Notes: a model not told the origin generated them from the sequence alone. Counted from the first letter of the stretch, positions 24,619 through 33,593 are shown. The stretch is 64,000 bases of DNA from Shinella zoogloeoides (GCF_030733845.1 NZ_CP132312.1:193501-257500); one strand, 5' to 3'. Numbers and translations: made by a program.

Positions 24619-25779
24619 TCATTCGGCTGCGACTTTGATCTCTGGATGGTTTTCGGCTGTTTTGACGCCGAGGATATCCGCGAGTTTTCGTGCTGCCTTG
24701 TCCCATGTGAAGGTTTCGGCGCGGGCGCGGCCGGCCTTTTTCATGCGGGCGGCGAGGGCTGGGTCGTCGGTGAGCGCGCGGATCTGGCGGGTCCAGGCGG
24801 CGGGGTCGTGCGGGTCGGCGGTGAGCGCGGCGTCGCCGCATACTTCCGGCAGCGCGCCGCAGGGCGCGACGATGGCCGGGCAGCCGAGCATCATGGCTTC
24901 CAGCGGCGGCAGGCCGAAGCCCTCGGTGGTGGAGGGACAGGCGAAGGCGGCGGCGTGGCTCATCAGCCCGGCCAGCGCATCGTCGTCGATGCGGCCGGTG
25001 AAGCGCACGTTTGCCGGCACGCTTGCGCCGAGGCGCTCGAAGTCCTCGCGCGTCGCGGAACCGAACAGCACCAAAGTCAGGTCGGCAAGGCGCGGTTCGG
25101 CGAAGGCTTCAAGCAGGATGGGGATGTTCTTGTGCGCCTGGGTGTTGGCGAGCGCCAGCACGTAGCGGCCCTTCGTCAGGCCGTGCGCGGCGGGCGCGCC
25201 ATGGTCGGGCCGGCAGGCGAGGATGTGGTCGCAGCCGTTGTGGATGACGGTGATCTTGTCGGCCGGGGCGATGCCGTGGCGAACGAGCTGTTCCCTGGAA
25301 TAGTGCGAGACCGCGAGGATGCGCCGGTTGGTGCGCCCGATCAGCGGCTGGAGGAAGCGGTACCAGAGGCGGAAGCCGCGCGAATAGGATTGTGGCGTCA
25401 GGTGCACCTGGGCATCGTGGATCATGGTGACGGCATCGGGATGCAGCACCGGGCCGAGATTGCACAGGCTGAGGAGCACGCCCTTGCGGGCGGCAAAGGG
25501 CAGGCTGACCTGTTCCCACAGGATGTCGCGCGCCAGGCCGGACAGGAAGCGGACGCGCCGGAGCGCGGTGGCGGCGAGCGGCAGCGTGCGGGCGGCCTGG
25601 GCGGGGGCGAGCACCACGGTTTCGGGAAGGTCCGGGGCCGGGCCGGGCGGCAGGCTGCCGTCCTTGCCGCGGCCTGCGGCCATGAGGCGGTCCATCGCCA
25701 GGATGAGCTCCTCGGCGACGCGGTGCACGCCGGTGGGCGCGGCGGTCAGGAATTTGCCATTGAACAGGATCGGCTTCAT
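24619..25779 (-). CDS. GT4-type glycosyltransferase (first of two)
   Basis: Retaining GT-B glycosyltransferase, 386 residues. The opening FNGKFLTAAPTGVHRVAEEL is the acceptor-side glycine-rich loop of this class, and the donor-site motif TTEGFGLPPLEAMMLGCP carries the expected E-x7-E pair. It is 13 bp upstream of nothing else on its strand and follows a second GT4 gene whose stop is at 25793, so the two are one transcript. The sugar transferred is not known. Confidence 0.85.
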   Translation of the reverse strand: MKPILFNGKFLTAAPTGVHRVAEELILAMDRLMAAGRGKDGSLPPGPAPDLPETVVLAPAQAARTLPLAATALRRVRFLSGLARDILWEQVSLPFAARKGVLLSLCNLGPVLHPDAVTMIHDAQVHLTPQSYSRGFRLWYRFLQPLIGRTNRRILAVSHYSREQLVRHGIAPADKITVIHNGCDHILACRPDHGAPAAHGLTKGRYVLALANTQAHKNIPILLEAFAEPRLADLTLVLFGSATREDFERLGASVPANVRFTGRIDDDALAGLMSHAAAFACPSTTEGFGLPPLEAMMLGCPAIVAPCGALPEVCGDAALTADPHDPAAWTRQIRALTDDPALAARMKKAGRARAETFTWDKAARKLADILGVKTAENHPEIKVAAE

Positions 25780-25792
25780 GCCGGTTTGCCTT

Positions 25793-26917
25793 TCATGCGG
25801 TGAGGCGAATGGCGTCTGCCGTGCCCGCCGTCATGGCGAGCCCGGGAAGATTGCCGAGGAAGCGGCGCAGCTCGCGCTCGAAGCGGCGCGGCTCGAACTT
25901 GAGGGCATGGGCGCGCAGGTCCGCCGGGACGAAGGAGCTCGCCTCCCTCTCGAAGCGGGCGAGCGCGGCCATCAGCGCCTCGACGCTCTGCTCGTGGAAG
26001 AACAGGCCCGTGCGGCCCTCCACCACGGTCTCCAGCGCCCCGCCGCGGCCGAAGGCGATGACCGGCCGTCCGCTCGCCATCACCTCGAGCGGCACGATGC
26101 CGAAGTCCTCGACGCCGGGATAGAGCAGCGCCTTGCAGGCGGAGAAGTGGCGTTCCATCTCCTCGTTCGACACCGCGCCGAGGAAGCGCACGGTCGGGCC
26201 GGCCGACTGCTTCAGCTTCGCCGAGGCGCCATCGCCGATGACGACGAGCGGCAGGTTCATGCGCGTGCAGGCGGCCACCGCCAGCTCGATCTTCTTGTAG
26301 GGGGTGATCTGGCCGGCGCAGAGATAGTAGTCCTTCGGCCCCTCCGATATCTTGAAGCGGGAGACCTCGACGGGCGGGTGGATGACGCTGGCCTCGCGCC
26401 GGTAGAACTTCTCGATGCGCCGCGCGACATAGCCGGAATTGGCGATGAAGTGGTCGACGCGGTGCGCCGTGGTGACGTCCCACTGGCGCAGCCTTGGCGC
26501 CGTCAGGGCCAGGATGGCGCGGGCGAAGAAGCCGGCCTCGGCCATGTACTGGGGATAGAGGTCCCAGATGTAGCGCATGGGCGAGTGGCAGTAGCAGACA
26601 TGCACGGCGTCGGGCCTTGTGATGACGCCCTTGGCGGGGCCGGCCTCGCTGGAGATGACGAGGTCGTAGGCGGTCAGGTCCAGCGCTTCGAGCGCATGGG
26701 GCATGAGCGGCAGCATCTTCTGGTAATGCCTTCGCCCGCCGATCTTCTGGAGGAAGGAGGTGGTCAGCCTGTGGCGGCGCAGCTTGGGGGACAGCTTGTC
26801 GGGATCGGCGACGAGGGTGAAGATGTCGGCATCGGGGAAGATGTCGCAGAAGGTCTCGAGCACCTTCTCGCCCCCGCGCATCCCGACCAGCCAATAATGT
26901 ACCAGGGCGACCTTCAC
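25793..26917 (-). CDS. GT4-type glycosyltransferase (second of two)
   Basis: A 374-residue GT-B glycosyltransferase. The N-terminus VALVHYWLVGMRGGEKVLE is the classic glycine-rich start of family GT4, and the donor motif GVEDFGIVPLEVMASGRP is intact. The GTG at 26917 is preferred since GGGGAG is 7 bases upstream; an ATG at 26938 would add seven residues. It is divergent from the GNAT-led operon across an AT-rich region of about 420 bp. Confidence 0.85.
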   Translation of the reverse strand: MKVALVHYWLVGMRGGEKVLETFCDIFPDADIFTLVADPDKLSPKLRRHRLTTSFLQKIGGRRHYQKMLPLMPHALEALDLTAYDLVISSEAGPAKGVITRPDAVHVCYCHSPMRYIWDLYPQYMAEAGFFARAILALTAPRLRQWDVTTAHRVDHFIANSGYVARRIEKFYRREASVIHPPVEVSRFKISEGPKDYYLCAGQITPYKKIELAVAACTRMNLPLVVIGDGASAKLKQSAGPTVRFLGAVSNEEMERHFSACKALLYPGVEDFGIVPLEVMASGRPVIAFGRGGALETVVEGRTGLFFHEQSVEALMAALARFEREASSFVPADLRAHALKFEPRRFERELRRFLGNLPGLAMTAGTADAIRLTA

Positions 26918-27341
26918 CGCAACACTCCCCAAACCCATGCAACCCGTCTGCCGGGATAGAGCAACAGTGTCGAGAAACCGTGAAGCACTTCGTTCGACTG
27001 TGATTAAAATTAGAGGCAACACGTATTTCCTGATCGAAACCGGGAAAAAACCAGGTCGGAAACGTAAACGGGGTAAATAGTTTGATAATCCGAAGCGTAG
27101 TTGCATGGATAAAGCGATACATCCCCGTATTTCCCCGTATTCGACGGCAGATGAAAGAATATTCCGAAGCGGGAGGCGCGAAAAAACAAACCTGCATCGC
27201 TGTGCCTTGGACGGTCGAAGTGTACTGCGCGCCGGCGGACCTGCGATCTTTGACCTTTTCTTCACGGTCGTCTCGTAATGAGAGGCAGGGCGCTCGTCGG
27301 GCGTCGGGAACCGGAATGGAACAGGTTCTGAGTGGATTGTG
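26918..27341. promoter_or_regulatory. Long AT-rich divergent control region with tandem 10-bp repeat
   Basis: No gene is credible here; a short open frame at 27082 starts with TTG and has no family features. The region is clearly AT-richer than its flanks between about 26990 and 27190. It contains two abutting copies of TCCCCGTATT (27122-27131 and 27132-27141), one helical turn apart, and a related inverted ACGGGGTAAA at 27071-27080. These look like cooperative binding sites for a regulator of the divergent polysaccharide operons. Confidence 0.5.
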
Positions 27342-28451
27342 ATGTCGAGCGTACGTTCATTTGAAGCCGGAGATGTCGAGGCCGTCGCGGACCTCTTCCA
27401 GCGGTTGCTGCGCAAGACCGGTGCGCCGGCCGGCAGCGACCTCAAGGCCTATCTGCGCACCCTTTTCCTTGAAGGGGCGACGGGCGACACACCCCTGCGT
27501 TCCCGCGTCCATGTGCGCGCCGACGGCACGGTCTCCGGCTTTCTCGGCATCCTGCCCGTGCCCATGGAATTCGAAGGGCGCCGCCTGCTCGCGGCAAATT
27601 GCGGAACATTCGCCTGCGACGACCGCGAGAGCGACCCGTTCGCTGGCGCACGCCTGCTGCGCGACGCCCTTTCCGGCCCGCAGGATCTCTCCTTCAGCGA
27701 AACGTCCAACGACATCTCCACCGACATGTGGCGGAGCATGAGGGCAACCGTTCTCGGTCCCTACAGCCTCGAATGGCTGCGTATCCTGAGGCCCGCCGCC
27801 TTCGCGCTGGAAGCCGCCGCGAACCGGGTTTCGGCGGCAAGGCTGGCAAGGCCCCTTGCGAGGGCGGCCGACGCCGTTCTCTGCCGCCGCGGGGAAAAAC
27901 AGAGCTGGTCGCACTATGCGCCGCTCGCCGGCAAGGCCGACGCCTTCATCGACGCGCCGGCGTCGGACGGCGATTTCATCGAGGCTTGCCAGCAGCTTGT
28001 CGCCAAATTCCCCCTTCGCCCGCATTGGGAACGACCGGTGTTGGAAACCATGCTCCGGCACGCCGCGCGCAAGGCGCAGCACGGCGAGCGGGTCCAGCAC
28101 GTCGTAAGGGCTCGCTCCGGCAAGGCGATCGGCCTGTATCTCTACTACGGCGATCCCGGCGGCATCGGCCGCACCGTCCAGATCATGGCCGAGCCCGGCC
28201 AGGAATCCATCGTCATCGACTGTCTCCTGCGCAACGCCCATGACCGCGGCCTCGTCGCGATGCGCGGCCGCACGCAGCCCGCGCTTCTGCAGGCGATGAT
28301 CGGCAAGAAGTGCGCCTTCCTGCACGCCTCCTCCACCGTCGTGCATTCGCGCGATCCCGATCTCCTCCAAGCGATGACCACTGGCCGCGCCTTCCTCAAC
28401 GGCCTTGCCGGCGAGGGCTGGACCCGCCTCATCGGCGACCGTTTCGAGTAG
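27342..28451 (+). CDS. GNAT-fold acyltransferase-like protein
   Basis: A 369-residue protein with signs of a GNAT N-acyltransferase fold: an N-terminal RSFEAGDVEAVADLFQRLL helix, the HVRADGTVSGFLGILPVPME strands, and a second half with GKAIGLYLYYGDPGG. Similar proteins lead polysaccharide operons containing amidotransferase and acyl carrier protein genes. It could transfer an acyl or aminoacyl group from the carrier protein encoded two genes later. Cofactor-binding residues are not well conserved, so the call is tentative. It is 5 bases from the next gene. Confidence 0.6.
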   Translation: MSSVRSFEAGDVEAVADLFQRLLRKTGAPAGSDLKAYLRTLFLEGATGDTPLRSRVHVRADGTVSGFLGILPVPMEFEGRRLLAANCGTFACDDRESDPFAGARLLRDALSGPQDLSFSETSNDISTDMWRSMRATVLGPYSLEWLRILRPAAFALEAAANRVSAARLARPLARAADAVLCRRGEKQSWSHYAPLAGKADAFIDAPASDGDFIEACQQLVAKFPLRPHWERPVLETMLRHAARKAQHGERVQHVVRARSGKAIGLYLYYGDPGGIGRTVQIMAEPGQESIVIDCLLRNAHDRGLVAMRGRTQPALLQAMIGKKCAFLHASSTVVHSRDPDLLQAMTTGRAFLNGLAGEGWTRLIGDRFE

Positions 28452-28456
28452 CCGGC

Positions 28457-30412
28457 ATGTGCGGGATAGCGGGATATCACGGACAGAACATCGCGCCGGA
28501 AAAGGCCGCCACTTATCTCGGCCGCATGGTCGCCGCGCTGCGGCATCGCGGGCCGGACGCGGAGGGTGTGCTGGTGCGCGGCGATACGGGCCTTGCCCAT
28601 ACGCGCCTTTCCATCGTCGGCCTTGCCGACGGCGCCCAGCCGATGACGCGCGAAGAGGCGGGGCTTGCCGTCTCCTTCAACGGCGAGATCTTCAACTATG
28701 TGGAGCTGCGCGACGACCTGAAAGCGCGCGGGCAACGTTTCAGGACCGGCTCGGATACCGAGGTGCTGCTCGCCGCCTATGCGGAAAAAGGTCTCGACTG
28801 CCTGGAAGATTTCAACGGCGACTTCGCCTTCGCGCTGCACGATAACCAGACCCGCACGCTCGTGCTCGCCCGCGACCGCATGGGCGTGCGCCCGCTCTTC
28901 TATACCGAGCACGACGGCGCGCTTTTCTTCGCCTCCGAGATCAGGGCGCTGCTCGCCCTGCCCGGCATGGCGGTCGAGATCGATCCGGTAGCGCTCGACC
29001 AGGTCTTCACGCTCTGGTGCCCGATCCCGCCGCGCACCGCCTTCCGCGGCATCCACGAGCTTCCGCCCGGCCATGTGATGACCGTTCGCGATGGCAATCG
29101 CACGATCCGGCCGTGGTGGCAGCTTTCCTATCCCGACCGGAACGACATGGCGCCGTCCGCCGGCAACGGGGAGCAGGCGGAGGAATTGCGCGCGCTTCTC
29201 GCCGAGGCGACCCGCATTCGCCTGCGCGCCGACGTGCCGGTCGGGTCCTATCTTTCGGGCGGCCTCGACTCCTCGTTCATCGCCGCCCTTGCCGCGCGCA
29301 CGGTGACGCGGGGTTTGCGGACCTTCTCGCTGACCTTCCGCAGCGAGGAACATGACGAAAGCGGCTGGCAGCGCCAGATGGCCGCGACGCTCGACGCCGA
29401 GGCGGACAGCGTGGAATGCCCGGCCGAAACGATCGTCGACCGCATGCCCGCCGTCATGCAGCAGATCGGCTGCCCGATCCTGCGCACGGCGCCCGTGCCG
29501 CTTCACCTGCTTTCGCAGCGGGCGCGCGAGCGCGGCATGAAGGTGGTGCTGACCGGCGAAGGCGCGGACGAGATTTTCGCCGGCTACGACCTCTTCCGCG
29601 AGGCGCGGGTCCGCCGCTTCTGCGCCCGGCAGCCGGACTCCCTGCGGCGTCCAAAACTCTTCCAGCGGCTCTATCCCTACCTGCCGGGCCTCAAGCAGCA
29701 GTCGCCGGAATATCTGGCGCGTTTCTTCTCCTTCGGCGCCGAGGCGCTCGACGACCCGCTTTATTCGCACCGCCCACGTTTCCGTTCCACGGCGGCGGCA
29801 AAACTGTTCTTCTCGGCGGATCTCAAGGAGACGCTCGGCGACTACGATGCCGCAGCCGACCTTGCGGCGCGGCTGCCGGCCGATTTTTCCCGCTGGCATC
29901 CGCTCCACCAGGCGCAATATCTGGAAACGGCCTTCCTGCTGCCGGGCTATATCCTTTCCAGCCAGGGCGACCGGGTGATGATGGCCAATGCGGTGGAAGG
30001 GCGGTTCCCCTTCCTCGACTACCGCGTCGTCGCCTTCGCCGCGACCCTTTCGCCGGATGCCAAGCTGCTTGGGCTCAAGGAAAAGCACATTCTCAAGGAA
30101 GCCGCGCGCGGCATCGTGCCGTCAGCGATCATCGACCGTGCCAAGCAACCCTACCGGGCGCCGGATGCCGAGGCTTTTGCCGGCTCGGCAAGGCCCGCCT
30201 ATCTCGACGCCGCGCTGGCGCCGGAGCGGCTGGTGGAAAGCGGGCTGTTCAACGTCCAGGCGGTCGGCAAGCTGAAGGAAAAAGTCCTCAAGGGACAGGC
30301 GACCGGCTTCCGCGACAATGCGGCCTTCATCGGCATCCTGTCGACGGAACTGCTGCGCGGCGGCGACGCCGTACAATCATCACAACCCATATCGAGCATC
30401 GGGGCAAGCTGA
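28457..30412 (+). CDS. Asparagine-synthetase-type glutamine amidotransferase
   Basis: A 651-residue AsnB-family enzyme. The N-terminal class II glutaminase starts with the catalytic Cys2 (MCGIAGY) and has RLSIVGL and NGEIFNY; the C-terminal synthetase has the pyrophosphatase loop YLSGGLDSS near residue 270 and GEGADEIFAGY. It activates a carboxyl group as an adenylate and forms an amide with ammonia from Gln. The gene sits between a GNAT protein and an acyl carrier protein (the latter starts immediately after its stop), so it may amidate a sugar-acid or a carrier-bound acyl group instead of making free asparagine. Confidence 0.88.
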   Translation: MCGIAGYHGQNIAPEKAATYLGRMVAALRHRGPDAEGVLVRGDTGLAHTRLSIVGLADGAQPMTREEAGLAVSFNGEIFNYVELRDDLKARGQRFRTGSDTEVLLAAYAEKGLDCLEDFNGDFAFALHDNQTRTLVLARDRMGVRPLFYTEHDGALFFASEIRALLALPGMAVEIDPVALDQVFTLWCPIPPRTAFRGIHELPPGHVMTVRDGNRTIRPWWQLSYPDRNDMAPSAGNGEQAEELRALLAEATRIRLRADVPVGSYLSGGLDSSFIAALAARTVTRGLRTFSLTFRSEEHDESGWQRQMAATLDAEADSVECPAETIVDRMPAVMQQIGCPILRTAPVPLHLLSQRARERGMKVVLTGEGADEIFAGYDLFREARVRRFCARQPDSLRRPKLFQRLYPYLPGLKQQSPEYLARFFSFGAEALDDPLYSHRPRFRSTAAAKLFFSADLKETLGDYDAAADLAARLPADFSRWHPLHQAQYLETAFLLPGYILSSQGDRVMMANAVEGRFPFLDYRVVAFAATLSPDAKLLGLKEKHILKEAARGIVPSAIIDRAKQPYRAPDAEAFAGSARPAYLDAALAPERLVESGLFNVQAVGKLKEKVLKGQATGFRDNAAFIGILSTELLRGGDAVQSSQPISSIGAS

Positions 30413-30667
30413 ATGACCGACGAAACCAAGACCACCATACGCGCCTTCATCGTGGAGAACTTCCTGTTCGGCGACGACAGCCAGCCGCTTCCGGCCGACC
30501 TGTCGCTCATCGACAACGACCTGATCGATTCCACCGGCATCCTCGAGCTTGTCGGCTTCCTGGAAGAGCGCTTCGCCATCTCGGTGGCCGATGCCGATAT
30601 CGTGCCGACCAATCTCGACACGATCGAGCGGATCGCCGGCTTCATCGAGCGCAAGCAGGCAGCCTGA
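30413..30667 (+). CDS. Acyl/peptidyl carrier protein
   Basis: An 84-residue carrier protein with the phosphopantetheine Ser40 in LIDSTGILELVGFLEERF, the canonical DS motif. Negative charge dominates, as usual for carriers. It starts right after the asparagine-synthetase-type gene and is followed after 14 bases by an AMP ligase that would charge it. It is not a fatty-acid ACP by context; it should hold an acyl or aminoacyl intermediate for transfer. Confidence 0.9.
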   Translation: MTDETKTTIRAFIVENFLFGDDSQPLPADLSLIDNDLIDSTGILELVGFLEERFAISVADADIVPTNLDTIERIAGFIERKQAA

Positions 30668-30681
30668 CGGCGGAAGCGGCC

Positions 30682-32202
30682 ATGCGGATCGAGCACTATC
30701 TTCGGGAAAGCGCGGAGCGGGACGGGGCTAAGACGGCCATCGTCGCGGGCGACGTGCGGCTGAGCTACGACCGCCTCCTCGACCTCGCCGCCCGCATGGC
30801 GACGACGCTGCAGCGCCATGGCGTTGCCCGCGGCGACCGCGTGCTCATCCTGCTCGACAACGGCTGGCAGGCGGCGGTCACGGTCTTCGCGACCTGGATG
30901 GCCGGGGCGGTCATCTGCTCGGTCAACCCGTCGAGCAAGGGGCCTCGCCTTTCGCAGATCGCGCGCGATTGCACGCCGGCGATCATCGCCACGGAAAACC
31001 GACTTGAGGGGCTGGTCGAGGCGACCGCCGGGCTTTCGGCCATCCCGCGCCTCGTGACGGGCGACGGCCGGAGCTTTCAGGCGGGGCTCGAAGCCGAGCC
31101 CTTCGCGGCCGACATCCTGCCGGATACCGACCTTGCCGCGCTGATCTATACATCCGGCTCGACGGGCGAGCCGAAGGGCGTGATGCTCGCGCACGAGAAC
31201 ATGGATGCGGCGGCGCGGTCGATTGCCTCCTACCTCGAAAACACTGCCGCCGACACGATCCTCGTCGTCCTGCCCATGTCCTTCGGCTACGGGCTCAACC
31301 AGCTCGTGACCGCGATGCTGACGGGCGCGACGCTCGTCATCGAAAAATCCTTCGCCTTCCCCCAGGCGATCTTCGAGAAGATCCGCGACGAGCGCGTTAC
31401 CGGCTTTCCGCTGGTGCCGGCGATGGCCGCGATGATGATGCAGGCGCGAGACCTCGATCCGTCGCTCTTTGTGAGCCTGCGCTACATGACGAGCGCCGCC
31501 GCGCCCCTGCCGCTGGCGCATCTCGACCGGATGCGCGCCTTCCTGCCCCATGTCCGCCTCTATGTGATGTACGGCCAGACCGAATGCACCCGCGCCACCT
31601 TCCTGCCGCCGGAGGAGATCGACGCGCGGCGCGGATCCGTCGGCATCGCCATACCGGGGGCCCGCGCCGCGGTGGTGGACGACGCCGGTCTGCCGGTTCC
31701 GCCGGGCACGGTCGGCGAACTGGTGATCAGCGGGCCGAATGTCATGCGAGGCTATTGGCGCAAGGAGGCCGCGACCTGCAAGGCGCTGCGGCCGGACCCG
31801 GACACCGGAGCCATCCGCCTTCACACAGGCGACCTTTTCACCGCGGATGCGGACGGCTACCTCACCTTCGTCGCCCGCACGGACGACATCATCAAGCCGC
31901 GCGGCGAGAAGGTCGCGCCGAAGGCGGTGGAGGACGTGCTGCACCGCATGCCGGGTATCGCCGAAGCGCTCGTCGTCGGCGTTCCCCATGACGTGCTCGG
32001 CGAGGCCGTCAAGGCGATCGTCGTCGCTTCCGATCCCGCCCTGACCGAACGGGACGTGATGCGTTTCTGCGCGCGCAACCTCGAGGATCACATGGTCCCG
32101 AAGGTCGTCGAATTCCGGGCTTTTCTGCCCAAGACCGAATCCGGCAAGGCAAGCCGCAGGCTCGCCGCCCAAACCGCCACCCTGACAGGATCGAACGCAT
32201 GA
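30682..32202 (+). CDS. AMP-forming acyl or amino acid ligase
   Basis: A 506-residue adenylate-forming enzyme of the ANL superfamily. The phosphate-binding loop YTSGSTGEPKG is at about residues 156-166, the aromatic-and-E motif YGQTECTR near 297, and the C-terminal hinge and lysine region LPKTESGKASRR near 485. It should activate a carboxylic acid and load the carrier protein encoded just upstream. The pattern matches ligases that are found with exosortase-linked polysaccharide genes, but there is no exosortase here. The start overlaps nothing; the stop overlaps the next gene by 4 bases. Confidence 0.85.
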   Translation: MRIEHYLRESAERDGAKTAIVAGDVRLSYDRLLDLAARMATTLQRHGVARGDRVLILLDNGWQAAVTVFATWMAGAVICSVNPSSKGPRLSQIARDCTPAIIATENRLEGLVEATAGLSAIPRLVTGDGRSFQAGLEAEPFAADILPDTDLAALIYTSGSTGEPKGVMLAHENMDAAARSIASYLENTAADTILVVLPMSFGYGLNQLVTAMLTGATLVIEKSFAFPQAIFEKIRDERVTGFPLVPAMAAMMMQARDLDPSLFVSLRYMTSAAAPLPLAHLDRMRAFLPHVRLYVMYGQTECTRATFLPPEEIDARRGSVGIAIPGARAAVVDDAGLPVPPGTVGELVISGPNVMRGYWRKEAATCKALRPDPDTGAIRLHTGDLFTADADGYLTFVARTDDIIKPRGEKVAPKAVEDVLHRMPGIAEALVVGVPHDVLGEAVKAIVVASDPALTERDVMRFCARNLEDHMVPKVVEFRAFLPKTESGKASRRLAAQTATLTGSNA

Positions 32203-33179
32203 TCGCACCGACGTCCCATACGCCCTCCTTCGCGCCGCTCATGCTCGATCCCGCCGCGGAGGTGGAGCGCATCACCGCCTGGATGCGCGAGAAGCTGCGC
32301 ACCGACCTGCGCAAGCGCGGGCTCGTACTCGGCCTTTCCGGGGGCATCGATTCGAGCCTTTCGGCTGCGCTTGCGGTGCGCGCGCTCGGTGCGAAGAACG
32401 TCTTTGCCCTCTATATGCCGGAGAACGATTCCGACCCGGAGAGCCTGCGCCTCGGGCGCAGCGTGGCGGAGACCTTCGGCATCGACAGCGTGGTCGAGGA
32501 TATCGGGCCGTCGCTCGCGGCCATGGGCTGCTACGAGCGCCGCGACGCCTTCATCCGCGAGGCCGTGCCGGAATATGAAGCCGGCTGGGCCTCCAAGATC
32601 GTCTTCGACAACCCGATGACGACTGGCGGTTACAACATCTCCTCGCTCGTCGTGCGCTCGCCCGACGGCGAAATGCGCAAGGTTCGCCTGTCGGCAAATG
32701 CCTATCTCGGCATTGTCGCGGCGACGAACATGAAGCAGCGCACGCGCAAGCAGCTCGAATATTACCATGCCGACCGCCTGAACTTCGCAGTGCTCGGCAC
32801 GCCGAACCGGCTGGAATACGACCAGGGCTTCTTCGTCAAGAACGGCGACGGCGCGGCCGATATCAAGCCGATCGCCCATCTCTACAAGTCGCAGGTCTAC
32901 CAGCTCGCCGCCTATCTCGGCGTGCCCTCGGAAATCCTCGCCCGCCCGCCGACCACGGACACCTATTCGCTGCCGCAGACGCAGGAGGAGTTCTACTTCG
33001 CCCTGCCCTACGACAAGATGGACATCTGCCTTTACGGTCTGGAAAACGCCGTGCCGGCGCAAAAGATCGCCGAGGCGACGGGGCTCAAGGCGAGCGACGT
33101 GGAGCTGGTCTGGGCGGATATCGCCGCCAAGCGCAAGGTCGCGCGCTACCTGCATTGCCAGCCGCTCACGATGGGCTGA
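32199..33179 (+). CDS. NAD-synthase-family N-type ATP pyrophosphatase
   Basis: A 326-residue enzyme of the NadE fold with the PP-loop LSGGIDSS at about residues 45-52. NadE-like features such as GTPNRLEYDQGFF and the IKPIAHLYKSQVYQLAAYLG segment are present; there is no glutaminase domain. As the last gene of a GNAT, amidotransferase, carrier and ligase operon, with a 4-base overlap with the ligase, it is unlikely to be the housekeeping NAD synthetase. It may form an amide on the carried acyl group or sugar acid. That role is inference. Confidence 0.75.
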   Translation: MIAPTSHTPSFAPLMLDPAAEVERITAWMREKLRTDLRKRGLVLGLSGGIDSSLSAALAVRALGAKNVFALYMPENDSDPESLRLGRSVAETFGIDSVVEDIGPSLAAMGCYERRDAFIREAVPEYEAGWASKIVFDNPMTTGGYNISSLVVRSPDGEMRKVRLSANAYLGIVAATNMKQRTRKQLEYYHADRLNFAVLGTPNRLEYDQGFFVKNGDGAADIKPIAHLYKSQVYQLAAYLGVPSEILARPPTTDTYSLPQTQEEFYFALPYDKMDICLYGLENAVPAQKIAEATGLKASDVELVWADIAAKRKVARYLHCQPLTMG

Positions 33180-33185
33180 CACGGA

Positions 33186-33217
33186 AAGGCCGAGGCCGCT
33201 TTCGCAGCCCCGGCCTT
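33186..33217. terminator. Bidirectional terminator between two convergent operons
   Basis: An 11-bp stem with one mismatch, AAGGCCGAGGC (33186-33196) and GCCCCGGCCTT (33207-33217). It lies 6 bases after the plus-strand polysaccharide operon and 18 bases after the minus-strand arginine-type operon. Confidence 0.75.
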
Positions 33218-33235
33218 GTTTCCTGACGGGCTCGC

Positions 33236-33574
33236 TCAGACGAGCGCCGTCACCTGGATTTCCACCAGCAGTTCCGGCGCGGCGAGGCGGGCCTCCACCG
33301 TGGCGCGGACCGGCAGGTTGTCCTTGTCGACCCATTGGTCCCAGACTTCGTTCATCTGGTTGAAATGGGCGATGTCGCGCAGCCAGATGGCGGCGCTGAT
33401 GAGCTTGGCCTTGGAGGTGCCGGCTTCCGCGAGCAGGCCGTCGATCTGCGCGAGGATGTCGCGGGTCTGGGCGACCGTGTCGGCGCCTTCGCCGGTGACA
33501 CCGGCCGTGGTGACCACACCGTTGACGACGACGGCGCCGCAGAAACGCTTGCCGGGCTTGATGCGCTTGATCAT
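33236..33574 (-). CDS. RidA-family enamine/imine deaminase
   Basis: A 112-residue RidA/YjgF protein. RidA enzymes hydrolyse reactive enamines and imines released by PLP enzymes and amino-acid oxidases. The segment KRFCGAVVVNGVVTTAGVTG and the arginine in PVRATVEARLA (the site residue that binds the carboxylate) are present. The start at 33574 has GGGAGA 6 bases upstream. As the last gene of the operon with a D-amino-acid dehydrogenase, it would hydrolyse the imino acid product to the 2-keto acid. Confidence 0.87.
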   Translation of the reverse strand: MIKRIKPGKRFCGAVVVNGVVTTAGVTGEGADTVAQTRDILAQIDGLLAEAGTSKAKLISAAIWLRDIAHFNQMNEVWDQWVDKDNLPVRATVEARLAAPELLVEIQVTALV

Positions 33575-33593
33575 GAAAAGTCTCCCTGTTTGA

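Noticed and set aside
27122-27141. Tandem TCCCCGTATT as a possible CRISPR or satellite repeat
   Set aside because: Only two abutting 10-bp copies with no spacers and no cas genes nearby.
27082-27342. Short plus-strand frame in the AT-rich region before the GNAT gene
   Set aside because: TTG start, no ribosome-binding site, no recognisable features, and it lies over likely regulatory repeats.
28145-30088. Long minus-strand frame across the GNAT and amidotransferase genes
   Set aside because: It is antisense to an AsnB-type enzyme with intact catalytic motifs; no domain is seen.
32199-33179. Calling the PP-loop gene the housekeeping NAD synthetase
   Set aside because: It overlaps an AMP ligase in a polysaccharide tailoring operon and lacks any NAD-related neighbours, so a housekeeping role is unlikely though not excluded.
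22801-33179. Exosortase/PEP-CTERM system suggested by hydrolase, amidotransferase and ligase types
   Set aside because: No exosortase-like membrane protease gene and no PEP-CTERM protein was found in the window.
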